Shown here piece by piece: positions 1 to 6,349 of a stretch of DNA of 8,931 nt. Source of the stretch: Flavobacterium sp. (lineage in GTDB: Bacteria; Bacteroidota; Bacteroidia; Flavobacteriales; Flavobacteriaceae); NCBI GenBank assembly GCA_004296145.1, contig SEBM01000132.1:1-8931 (forward strand), read 5' to 3'. Below the pieces are notes generated by a model. The model worked only from the letters and a program-made list of their open reading frames with translations. It ran no database searches and had not been told where the DNA came from. Position 1 is the first letter of the stretch. Every line of letters starts with the position of its first letter. Position numbers and translations under genes: made by a program.

Positions 1-1
1 G

Positions 2-9
2 TATATTTG
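2..9 (+). promoter_or_regulatory. Putative -7 promoter element for lptE
   Basis: The octamer TATATTTG matches the Bacteroidota housekeeping -7 consensus TAnnTTTG exactly. It ends 27 nt before the lptE ATG at 37, a normal distance for a short leader. The -33 element would lie outside the window, so the promoter cannot be checked fully. Confidence 0.4.
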
Positions 10-36
10 GCGGGATTTGGAATTTTAATATACATT

Positions 37-540
37 ATGAAAAAAATATATTCTTTATTAGCTTTGATAATTCTGTTCAGTCTAAGTGGTTGCTCAGTTT
101 ACAACTTTACAGGAACAGGAAAAATTGACGCAAAAACGTTTCAGGTAAGTTTTTTTCAGAATAACGCTGATTTGATCGAACCGGGAATCGACAGAGATTT
201 TACTTTGGCTTTGCAGGATTTAATTCAAAATCAGACGAACTTAAACTTAGTAACAGCCGGAGCAGATTTAGCTTACGAAGGAGAAATTGTTGATTACAGA
301 ATTACACCAATGACTGCAACTGCTGACCAACAGGCCGCACAAAACCGTCTGACTATTCGTATCAACGTCCGATTTACAAATAAAAAGAAAGAAACAGATG
401 ATTTTGAAAGAACATTTGAATTCTACAAGGATTATCCAGGAACCGAACAACTTGTAGGAGCTTCTTTGAACGCTGCCATAAAAGAAATTTACGACAGAAT
501 TACCCAGGATATATTTAATGAGTCATTGGCTAAATGGTAA
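37..540 (+). CDS. lptE: LptE-like LPS-assembly lipoprotein
   Basis: The product is a 167-aa lipoprotein. I chose ATG at 37 because the protein then opens with a textbook lipoprotein signal: MKK, a hydrophobic stretch at residues 4-15, and the lipobox L-S-G-C with the lipidated Cys at 19. An in-frame TTG at 7 would add ten hydrophobic residues and is less plausible. The rest (about 25-165) is a small soluble alpha/beta domain typical of Bacteroidota proteins annotated as LptE. These are short (about 165-180 aa) and are thought to sit in the outer membrane with LptD, which inserts lipopolysaccharide into the outer leaflet. The assignment rests on overall sequence resemblance, length, lipobox and the recalled gene order with secG and groES, not on a catalytic motif. 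It is followed after 58 nt by the next plus-strand gene, with no terminator between them, so co-transcription is likely. Confidence 0.75.
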   Translation: MKKIYSLLALIILFSLSGCSVYNFTGTGKIDAKTFQVSFFQNNADLIEPGIDRDFTLALQDLIQNQTNLNLVTAGADLAYEGEIVDYRITPMTATADQQAAQNRLTIRINVRFTNKKKETDDFERTFEFYKDYPGTEQLVGASLNAAIKEIYDRITQDIFNESLAKW

Positions 541-598
541 TTTAAATTCAAAAACCAACTCATTAAATAAATAAAAAATCCACGATTAAACAAAAAAA

Positions 599-2002
599 AT
601 GAACGTAACTGATTATACATACCTAATAAATAAACCTGATGCTATTACAGAAAAGCAAACGGAAGAATTAGGAAATGTTTTGAATGAATTTCCATATTTT
701 CAAAGTGCACGTGCATTGCGATTAAAAGGACTTCACAATCAAAATAGTTTTAAGTATAATTATGCATTAAAGGTTGCTGCTGCTCACACTGCAGACCGTT
801 CTATATTATTTGATTTTATTACTTCTGAAACTTATACCGCTATACAAAGTGAGTATTATGATAAGAAAATCAAAGCACTATTAAATATAACTGTTTTTGA
901 AATTGAAGTTGTTGTACCAGAAACCCGCAAAGTTTCTGAGATACGAATTGATCCTATTGAGCAATCTATCCTTTCTTCTATCAGAGAAGCTACCACAGTA
1001 GTTTTTGAAGAACAAAAGAAACCTGAAGAAAAACCTGTTGATGCTGTTATTGAGCAATCTACTTTAGAACCTATAAAGGAAGAAGCACCAATTGTTATTG
1101 ATGAAGTTGCAAAAACAGAAGAAATAAGTATAGATTCTTTTGTTGAAAAACCTGTTGATACTTATACTGAAGAAATAACTCCGATTGTTGTTGAAGAAAC
1201 AGTAATTGCAGAAAATATTACGATCGATTCTTTTGTAGAACAACCGGTTGTGAATGTTGTTGTGGAAAAAGAAGAAGAGCCAGTTGTAATTGAAGAGACA
1301 CCAAAAACCGCTGAAATACGTATTGATCCTATTGAAGAATCCGTATTCAATTCTATAAAACAAGCTACAACTGTCGTTTTTGAAAAGCCACAGCCCATTG
1401 AGGAATCAATTATTGTTGAAGAATCAGTTATTGTTGAAGAGGAGCCAAAGGAAATTGAAATTGAAGTTCCGGAAACTGTAAAAGTTGCAGAAGAACATTT
1501 GGAGATAGGAAAACCGCTTGATTTTTCTATAAGTGAAAAACATTCATTTCAGGAATGGCTGCAATTGTCAAGAACAGAACCAATTGACAGATCAAAAGAT
1601 GAATTGGAAGAAATATCAGAAGAAAATAATGACGCTGTAGCGGAAATAACTAAAACCGCAGAACCAATTACAGAACCTGTTTTTCAGATTAAAGCAGAAG
1701 ATACAATTGATGAGAAAAGGAAAAAGGCCGAAATTATCGATAAATTCATCGAAACAAACCCGAAAATTTCGCCAATAAAACCTTCTGGAACCGCTCCAAT
1801 GGTGCAATTGGACATTAATACAGAAGATAATTCTTACTTAATGACAGAGACTCTGGCAAGGGTATATTTGGAACAAAAGAAATACACAAAGGCGATACAG
1901 GCATATGAAATATTAATTTTGAAATATCCAGAAAAAATTAGTTTCTTTGCAGACCGCATATCGGATATAAAGATTTTACAACAAAATAACATCAATAATT
2001 AA
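599..2002 (+). CDS. Acidic repeat protein with TPR-like C-terminus, function unknown
   Basis: This 467-aa protein has three visible parts. Residues 1-100 form a predicted helical N-terminal domain (NEFPYFQSARAL at 29-40) that I recall from uncharacterised Bacteroidota proteins in this position. Residues 105-300 are a low-complexity, Glu/Val/Ile-rich linker with internal repeats: EIRIDPIE at 114-121 and 239-246, each followed by a related segment ending in ATTVVFE (131-137, 256-262), and I-x-I-D-S-F-V-E-x-P-V at 176-186 and 207-217. Residues 411-455 contain one TPR-like helical hairpin (LARVYLEQKKYTKAIQAYE at 419-437). There is no signal peptide or membrane segment, so it is probably cytoplasmic. 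It starts 58 nt after lptE and stops 3 nt before secG, which argues for one operon and perhaps a scaffolding role linked to envelope or export functions; that role is inference. The start at 599 follows an A-rich run typical of this phylum. Confidence 0.8.
   Translation: MNVTDYTYLINKPDAITEKQTEELGNVLNEFPYFQSARALRLKGLHNQNSFKYNYALKVAAAHTADRSILFDFITSETYTAIQSEYYDKKIKALLNITVFEIEVVVPETRKVSEIRIDPIEQSILSSIREATTVVFEEQKKPEEKPVDAVIEQSTLEPIKEEAPIVIDEVAKTEEISIDSFVEKPVDTYTEEITPIVVEETVIAENITIDSFVEQPVVNVVVEKEEEPVVIEETPKTAEIRIDPIEESVFNSIKQATTVVFEKPQPIEESIIVEESVIVEEEPKEIEIEVPETVKVAEEHLEIGKPLDFSISEKHSFQEWLQLSRTEPIDRSKDELEEISEENNDAVAEITKTAEPITEPVFQIKAEDTIDEKRKKAEIIDKFIETNPKISPIKPSGTAPMVQLDINTEDNSYLMTETLARVYLEQKKYTKAIQAYEILILKYPEKISFFADRISDIKILQQNNINN
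932..1384 (+). repeat. Duplicated coding modules in the acidic linker
   Basis: Two 78-nt coding modules, 932-1009 and 1307-1384, encode related 26-residue segments with the core EIRIDPIE. Between them two shorter modules encode I-x-I-D-S-F-V-E-x-P-V (residues 176-186 and 207-217). Copies differ at many third codon positions, so the duplication is not recent. Confidence 0.75.
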
Positions 2003-2005
2003 ACA

Positions 2006-2347
2006 ATGAGCACATTTTCAATTTTTTTAGTTTTAATCACAATAGTTTGCTTTCTATTGATCGTAGTAATTATGGTACAGAACCCTAAAGGAGGCGGATT
2101 GTCTTCTACAATTAGTGGAACTCAAATGCTAGGTGGAGTACAAAAAACAACTGACTTTTTAGATAAAAGTACTTGGACTTTAGCTACTATTTTAATTGCT
2201 TTAATCTTACTTTCAAGCTTAAGCTTTACAGGATCATTAAGCGATACTGACTCTAAACTTATTGAAAAAACAGAAGCTCCGGCAACAAATACACCTGCAG
2301 CTCCTGCACAAGGAACTCCTGCTCCGGCAGCACCTGCAGCTAAATAA
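2006..2347 (+). CDS. secG: Protein-export membrane protein SecG
   Basis: SecG is the small non-essential subunit of the SecYEG translocon in the inner membrane, where it stimulates SecA-driven export. The 113-aa product shows the family layout: a first membrane helix at about 4-23, the conserved cytoplasmic loop V-Q-N-P-K-G-G-G-L-S-S at 24-34 followed by a Gly/Thr-rich stretch to about 48, and a second helix at about 56-76. The C-terminal tail (88-113) is rich in Ala, Pro and Thr, a variable low-complexity extension commonly seen in Bacteroidota SecG. The gene begins 3 nt after the stop of the preceding TPR-like gene, so translation is probably coupled, and a strong hairpin terminator lies just downstream, making it the last gene of the lptE-secG transcript. 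The family assignment is firm. Confidence 0.95.
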   Translation: MSTFSIFLVLITIVCFLLIVVIMVQNPKGGGLSSTISGTQMLGGVQKTTDFLDKSTWTLATILIALILLSSLSFTGSLSDTDSKLIEKTEAPATNTPAAPAQGTPAPAAPAAK

Positions 2348-2366
2348 TATTTTCAGTAATGAATTG

Positions 2367-2399
2367 AAATGCCAGCCTGTCAAAGCTGGCATTTTTTTT
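2367..2399 (+). terminator. Intrinsic terminator after secG
   Basis: A 10-bp perfect stem (2367-2376 with 2385-2394, core ATGCCAGC/GCTGGCAT) encloses an 8-nt loop, and a run of eight T follows from 2392. It closes the lptE-secG unit and implies that groES needs its own promoter. Confidence 0.93.
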
Positions 2400-2443
2400 A
2401 AGAAATAATGTCAGTTTTTATAGCATGGCATAATTTCTGAAAG

Positions 2444-2476
2444 TTTTTGAAACATTAAAAAGTATAACCTTATAAT
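2444..2476 (+). promoter_or_regulatory. Possible groES promoter
   Basis: A TTTTTG at 2444-2449 could serve as the -33 element, with an AT-rich -7 region TATAACCTTATAAT at 2463-2476. Neither half gives an exact TAnnTTTG. The main argument is positional: a strong terminator lies upstream and groES must be well expressed. No CIRCE (HrcA) inverted repeat is seen between 2400 and 2487. Confidence 0.35.
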
Positions 2477-2487
2477 ATATAAAAATT

Positions 2488-2763
2488 ATGGCATTAAACA
2501 TTAAACCGCTTTCAGACCGCGTACTTATCGAGCCTGTTGCAGCTGAAACTAAAACTGCTTCGGGAATCTTTATTCCGGATACTGCCAAAGAAAAACCACA
2601 AAAAGGAACTGTAGTTGCAGTAGGAAATGGATCTAAAGATCACACTATGACCGTAAAAGTTGGTGATACTGTTCTTTATGGAAAATATGCCGGAACAGAA
2701 TTAAAACTAGAAGGTACTGATTACCTAATTATGCGTGAAGACGATATTCTTGCAATAATCTAA
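2488..2763 (+). CDS. groES: Co-chaperonin GroES (Hsp10)
   Basis: GroES forms the heptameric lid of the GroEL folding chamber in the cytoplasm and binds in an ATP-dependent way. At 91 aa the length is slightly under that of the E. coli protein (97). The family signature is clear: the N-terminal strand I-K-P-L-S-D-R-V-L-I-E at 5-15; the mobile loop at about 17-36 with the GroEL-binding tripeptide-like segment S-G-I-F-I-P at 25-30; the strand G-T-V-V-A-V-G at 40-46; V-G-D-T-V-L-Y at 58-64; and the C-terminal R-E-D-D-I-L-A-I at 83-90. The ATG at 2488 is preceded by an A-rich leader. In most bacteria groEL follows closely; here the next ORF is an unrelated four-helix-bundle gene and groEL starts 483 nt after the groES stop. 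No terminator with a convincing T-run separates them, so they are probably still co-transcribed. Confidence 0.97.
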   Translation: MALNIKPLSDRVLIEPVAAETKTASGIFIPDTAKEKPQKGTVVAVGNGSKDHTMTVKVGDTVLYGKYAGTELKLEGTDYLIMREDDILAII

Positions 2764-2767
2764 AATT

Positions 2768-2835
2768 GCTATAAGCTTTAAGCTATAAGCATTATGCTTT
2801 TTAAGAAGCTTACAGCTTATTGCCTAAAGCTAAAA
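2768..2835. repeat. Left heptanucleotide (GC-N5) array and stem-loop
   Basis: The spacer after groES reads as 7-nt units starting with GC: GCTATAA, GCTTTAA, GCTATAA, GCATTAT (2768-2795), a 12-nt irregular unit (2796-2807), then GCTTACA, GCTTATT, GCCTAAA and GCTAAAA (2808-2835). The array also folds on itself: 2768-2784 is complementary to 2807-2823 at 15 of 17 positions, with an inner hairpin AAGCA/TGCTT at 2787-2799. It ends 3 nt before the start codon of the four-helix-bundle gene. Confidence 0.85.
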
Positions 2836-2838
2836 TAA

Positions 2839-3195
2839 ATGAGAGATTTTAAAAAATATGACATTTGGCAATTAAGCCATTCTTTTACATTAGAAATTTA
2901 TAAAATGACTTCTAATTTTCCAAAAGAAGAATTATTTGGATTAACAAGTCAAATCAGAAGAGCTTCAACATCAGTTCCAACAAATATAAGTGAAGGATGC
3001 GGAAGAAGTAGTGATAAAGAATTCAATCAATTTCTCAACATAGCTCTCGGCTCTGCATGTGAAACAGAATATCTTTTGATCTTAGCTAAAGACTTGCAAT
3101 ATCTTAATAATGAAATTGCTGATAAACAATTAGAAAAAATCAATAGCATTAAAAGCAAAATCTACAAATTAAAACAAGTACTAATTCAGCAGTAG
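2839..3195 (+). CDS. Four-helix bundle protein, S23 / 23S rRNA intervening-sequence family
   Basis: This 118-aa protein matches the S23 (23S rRNA-IVP, TIGR02436-type) four-helix-bundle family: an opening F-K-K-Y-D-I-W-Q-L (4-12), E-I-Y-K-M-T-S-N-F-P-K-E-E-L-F-G-L (19-35), the hallmark Q-I-R-R-A-S-T-S-V-P-T-N-I-S-E-G (38-53), then F-L-N-I-A-L-G-S-A-C-E-T-E (65-77) and a final Lys-rich helix (92-117). All four helices are present and the length is normal, so the gene looks intact. Family members occur inside intervening sequences of 23S rRNA genes, as free-standing genes, and as relatives of the Avd pentamer of diversity-generating retroelements. They are basic and suspected nucleic-acid binders, with no proven general function. 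Here it sits between groES (75 nt away) and groEL (51 nt away) and is flanked by GC-N5 arrays. All four Arg codons are AGA, unlike the mixed CGT/CGC/AGA use of groEL. No own promoter is visible, so it probably rides on the groES transcript. Confidence 0.93.
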   Translation: MRDFKKYDIWQLSHSFTLEIYKMTSNFPKEELFGLTSQIRRASTSVPTNISEGCGRSSDKEFNQFLNIALGSACETEYLLILAKDLQYLNNEIADKQLEKINSIKSKIYKLKQVLIQQ

Positions 3196-3199
3196 AAAG

Positions 3200-3241
3200 G
3201 CTTAAAGCCTAAAGCCTAAAGCCTACTGCTTAAAGCAAAAT
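3200..3241. repeat. Right heptanucleotide (GC-N5) array
   Basis: Six consecutive 7-nt units in one register fill the spacer before groEL: GCTTAAA, GCCTAAA, GCCTAAA, GCCTACT, GCTTAAA and GCAAAAT. The array starts 4 nt after the TAG of the four-helix-bundle gene and ends 5 nt before the groEL ATG. Positions 3200-3215 are complementary to 2768-2783 of the left array at 14 of 16 positions, so the two arrays could pair in RNA across the gene. Confidence 0.88.
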
Positions 3242-3246
3242 AAGAA

Positions 3247-4875
3247 ATGGCAAAAGATATAAAATTTGATATTGAAGCACGCGACGGACTAAAACGCGGT
3301 GTTGATGCATTGGCAAATGCTGTAAAAGTAACTCTTGGACCAAAAGGTCGTAACGTAATTATCGGAAAATCATTTGGTGGACCAACTGTTACTAAAGATG
3401 GTGTTTCTGTTGCAAAAGAAATCGAATTAAAAGACCCATTAGAAAATATGGGTGCTCAAATGGTTAAAGAAGTTGCTTCTAAAACCAATGATTTAGCAGG
3501 AGACGGAACTACAACTGCTACTGTTTTAGCTCAGGCTATCGTAAAAGAAGGTTTGAAGAACGTTGCTGCAGGTGCAAACCCAATGGATTTGAAACGTGGT
3601 ATTGATAAAGCAGTTGAAGCTATCGTTGCTGACTTGGCAAAACAAGCTAAAGTAGTCGGAAGTGATTCTGATAAAATCAAACAAATTGCTTCTATCTCTG
3701 CAAATAATGACGAAGTTATTGGTGAATTAATCGCTACAGCTTTCGCTAAAGTAGGAAAAGAAGGTGTTATCACTGTTGAAGAAGCTAAAGGAACAGATAC
3801 ATTTGTTGATGTTGTTGAAGGTATGCAGTTTGACAGAGGATATCTTTCTCCTTACTTCGTAACAAATCCTGAGAAAATGGAAGTTGAATTAGACTCTCCA
3901 TACATCTTATTATATGACAAAAAAGTATCTTCTTTAAAAGAATTACTTCCGGTTTTAGAGCCAGTTGCTCAATCAGGAAAACCATTATTAATTATTGCTG
4001 AAGATGTTGACGGAGAAGCGCTTTCAACTTTAGTGGTAAACAAATTAAGAGGAGCTCTTAAAATTGCTGCTGTAAAAGCTCCTGGTTTTGGAGACAGAAG
4101 AAAAGCAATGTTGGAAGATATCGCAATCTTAACTGGTGGAACTGTAATTTCTGAAGAAAGAGGATATACTCTTGAAAATACAACTATCGAAATGTTAGGA
4201 AACGCAAAAAGAGTTTCTATCGACAAAGATAATACTACACTTGTAAGCGGTGCTGGTGAAGCTGATATCATCAAAAATCGTGTAAACCAAATCAAAGCTC
4301 AGATGGAGACAACTACATCTGATTATGATAAAGAAAAATTGCAAGAGCGTTTGGCTAAATTAGCCGGAGGTGTTGCTGTTCTTTATGTTGGTGCTGCTTC
4401 TGAAGTAGAAATGAAAGAGAAAAAAGACAGAGTTGATGATGCATTACACGCAACTCGTGCAGCTGTTGAAGAAGGAATTGTTGCCGGTGGTGGTGTTGCT
4501 TTATTAAGAGCTAAAACTGCTTTGGCTGACTTAAAAGCGGATAACGCTGACGAAGCAACTGGAATTCAAATCGTTTCTCGCGCTGTTGAAGCTCCATTGA
4601 GAACTATTGTTGAAAATGCCGGACTTGAAGGTTCTGTAGTAGTTTCTAAAGTTGGTGAAGGTTCTGGTGATTTTGGTTACAACGCTAAAACTGACGAATA
4701 TGTTGATATGTTAGCAGCCGGAATTATTGATCCTAAAAAAGTAACTCGTGTAGCTCTTGAAAACGCTGCATCTGTTTCTGGAATGATCTTAACTACAGAA
4801 TGTGCATTAATTGATATTAAAGAAGAAAACGCTGGCGGTATGCCAATGGGTGGCGGTATGCCAGGAATGATGTAA
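3247..4875 (+). CDS. groEL: Chaperonin GroEL (Hsp60)
   Basis: GroEL is the tetradecameric ATP-driven folding chamber of the cytoplasm that works with GroES. The 542-aa product is full length and collinear with the E. coli protein. The ATP site is visible as T-L-G-P-K-G-R-N at 29-36, D51 in T-K-D-G-V-S at 49-54, and G-D-G-T-T-T-A-T at 85-92, where D86 is the counterpart of E. coli D87. The Hsp60 signature A-A-V-E-E-G-I-V-A-G-G-G lies at 405-416. The C-terminal Gly/Met tail (530-542) is present. Codon use is that of a highly expressed gene, with many CGT Arg and GGT Gly codons. The ATG at 3247 follows the right heptad array and a short leader resembling that of the four-helix-bundle gene. A strong terminator follows. 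It is downstream of groES but unusually far from it because of the inserted gene. Confidence 0.98.
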   Translation: MAKDIKFDIEARDGLKRGVDALANAVKVTLGPKGRNVIIGKSFGGPTVTKDGVSVAKEIELKDPLENMGAQMVKEVASKTNDLAGDGTTTATVLAQAIVKEGLKNVAAGANPMDLKRGIDKAVEAIVADLAKQAKVVGSDSDKIKQIASISANNDEVIGELIATAFAKVGKEGVITVEEAKGTDTFVDVVEGMQFDRGYLSPYFVTNPEKMEVELDSPYILLYDKKVSSLKELLPVLEPVAQSGKPLLIIAEDVDGEALSTLVVNKLRGALKIAAVKAPGFGDRRKAMLEDIAILTGGTVISEERGYTLENTTIEMLGNAKRVSIDKDNTTLVSGAGEADIIKNRVNQIKAQMETTTSDYDKEKLQERLAKLAGGVAVLYVGAASEVEMKEKKDRVDDALHATRAAVEEGIVAGGGVALLRAKTALADLKADNADEATGIQIVSRAVEAPLRTIVENAGLEGSVVVSKVGEGSGDFGYNAKTDEYVDMLAAGIIDPKKVTRVALENAASVSGMILTTECALIDIKEENAGGMPMGGGMPGMM

Positions 4876-4898
4876 TCGTTCTTAACTTCTTAAAACTT

Positions 4899-4930
4899 AA
4901 AGCGCCGGATTTTATCCGGCGCTTTTTTTT
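4899..4930 (+). terminator. Intrinsic terminator after groEL
   Basis: A 12-bp perfect stem (4899-4910 with 4914-4925, core AGCGCCGGAT) closes a TTT loop and is followed by a T-run to 4930. It ends the chaperonin transcript. Confidence 0.95.
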
Positions 4931-4946
4931 GTCACAGATTATTTTT

Positions 4947-5028
4947 TTGCCACGAATTGCACGAATTAGCACGAATTATTTTTTTATCATTTTCTAAAAA
5001 TTCGTGCAATTCGTGCAATTCGTGGCAA
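4947..5028. repeat. Long inverted repeat built of 9-nt GCACGAATT units
   Basis: The left arm (4947-4977) contains three copies of a CACGAATT-type unit. The right arm (4999-5028) contains the complementary unit AATTCGTGC three times at exact 9-nt spacing. The arms pair over about 30 bp with a single bulged A at 4968 and a loop of about 21 nt that is AT-rich. It lies just after the groEL terminator and ends 103 nt before the phosphodiesterase gene. I recall similar CACGAATT hairpins scattered through Flavobacterium genomes; that recollection is untested here. Confidence 0.93.
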
Positions 5029-5102
5029 CCTTTTTTCAAACATTGCAGTAAACTTTTTCGTTAGTTTAACATTCTCTTCTTCATTAAAAAATGGTTTAAT
5101 GG

Positions 5103-5110
5103 TAACTTTG
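5103..5110 (+). promoter_or_regulatory. -7 promoter element of the phosphodiesterase gene
   Basis: TAACTTTG is an exact match to the Bacteroidota TAnnTTTG element and ends 21 nt before the ATG at 5132. A clear TTTG -33 box is not seen at the usual distance, so strength is uncertain. Confidence 0.6.
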
Positions 5111-5131
5111 CAGTTATAATTTTACTTCAAA

Positions 5132-6334
5132 ATGAAAAAACAAATCATTGCACTGTTTCTTATTACTTTTTTCTTTTCAAACTCTTTTATTCGTTCACAA
5201 AATACCAAAGATTCCTATGTTGTTTTAATTTCTATGGACGGATTTCGTTGGGATTATGGAAAGCAATTCAATCTTCCGAATTTAAAGCAGATTTCTAAAG
5301 AAGGTGTTCATGCCAAATCAATGCGTCCGTCTTATCCAAGTAAAACTTTCCCAAATCATTATTCTATTGTTACGGGACTTTATCCGGATCACCACGGGAT
5401 TATTAATAATGTGTTTTATGATTCGGCTCTAAACGAATCTTTTTCATTATCAAGTAATGCAAAAAATGATTCGCGTTTTTATGGCGGAAATCCGATTTGG
5501 AATGTTGCGGAACAACAAGGTGTAAAAACAGCTTCTTTCTTTTGGCCGGGTTCTGATATTGACAATAGAAATCCGGGCATTTATAAAAAATACGATAATA
5601 AAATTCCATACGGAGCCCGAATCGACACAGTTATGAAATGGCTGCAGCTTCCTGAAAAACAAAGACCTCATCTTATTACTTTATATTTTGACGAGCCAGA
5701 TCATACGGGTCATAATTTTGGTCCGCTTTCGCCGGAGAATAAAAAAATGGTCATCAAAATGGATTCAATTATGGGAGAAATATCCCGAAAAATAGATCAG
5801 TTAGCCATAGGAAAACAAGTCAATTTGATTATTGTTTCTGATCACGGAATGGCCGATATCAGTAATGACAAAAAAGTAGCCGTTTTAGATTATTTAAAAC
5901 CGGAATGGCTGGGTTACAAAGATGTAATAAATCCGATTATGAGTTTGCAGGCAAAACCTGGATTTCAGGATTCTATTGCCAATGCATTAAAAAAAGTACC
6001 TCACATTAAATTCTGGAAATCAGCCGAAGTTCCTAAAAGACTGCATTATGGAACAAATCCACGTGTGCATGATTTTGTTATTGAAGCTGAAAAAGGATAT
6101 AGCTTAGTAAGCAAAAAAGATCAAAATATAAAAGGTGGAACACATGGTTACGACAATAAGGAAAAAGATATGCATGCTATTTTCTATGCAAAAGGTCCGG
6201 CGTTTAAAGTAAATAAGGAAGTTGCAACTTTTCAGAATGTTGATGTTTATCCTTTAATTGCAAAAATATTAGACTTAAAAATCGATGAAGTTGATGGTAA
6301 GTTAAGCGAGGTAGAAAATCTACTCAAAAAGTAA
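5132..6334 (+). CDS. Secreted nucleotide pyrophosphatase/phosphodiesterase (NPP) family, alkaline phosphatase superfamily
   Basis: The 400-aa product carries a Sec signal peptide (MKK, hydrophobic 5-20, likely cleavage near residue 22-23) and so acts in the periplasm or outside the cell. The mature part is a type I phosphodiesterase domain with every expected two-metal ligand: D36 in S-M-D-G-F-R, the nucleophile T72 in P-S-K-T-F-P-N-H, D190 and H194 in D-E-P-D-H-T-G-H, D237 and H238 in S-D-H-G-M, and H338 in G-T-H-G-Y. This pattern is that of NPP enzymes, which hydrolyse phosphodiester or pyrophosphate bonds in nucleotides such as ATP, releasing nucleoside monophosphates. The exact substrate (nucleotide, lysophospholipid or another diester) cannot be read from the sequence. 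It has its own promoter upstream and a hairpin terminator downstream, so it is probably monocistronic. Function in nucleotide or phosphate scavenging is inference. Confidence 0.93.
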   Translation: MKKQIIALFLITFFFSNSFIRSQNTKDSYVVLISMDGFRWDYGKQFNLPNLKQISKEGVHAKSMRPSYPSKTFPNHYSIVTGLYPDHHGIINNVFYDSALNESFSLSSNAKNDSRFYGGNPIWNVAEQQGVKTASFFWPGSDIDNRNPGIYKKYDNKIPYGARIDTVMKWLQLPEKQRPHLITLYFDEPDHTGHNFGPLSPENKKMVIKMDSIMGEISRKIDQLAIGKQVNLIIVSDHGMADISNDKKVAVLDYLKPEWLGYKDVINPIMSLQAKPGFQDSIANALKKVPHIKFWKSAEVPKRLHYGTNPRVHDFVIEAEKGYSLVSKKDQNIKGGTHGYDNKEKDMHAIFYAKGPAFKVNKEVATFQNVDVYPLIAKILDLKIDEVDGKLSEVENLLKK

Positions 6335-6349
6335 AGAACCTTCTATAGA

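Noticed and set aside
2..28. C-terminal tail of an upstream gene (YIWRDLEF then stop)
   Set aside because: Only eight codons are visible and they match nothing I recognise with confidence.
2400..2487. CIRCE (HrcA) operator before groES
   Set aside because: I looked for the TTAGCACTC-N9-GAGTGCTAA inverted repeat and saw nothing like it, so no HrcA control is claimed.
2787..2802. Terminator or attenuator inside the left array
   Set aside because: The AAGCA/TGCTT hairpin is only 5 bp and AT-rich, and the T-run overlaps its stem. It is too weak to call.
2764..3246. CRISPR array or diversity-generating retroelement
   Set aside because: The units are 7 nt in tandem without spacers, and there is no cas gene, reverse transcriptase or template/variable repeat pair in the window.
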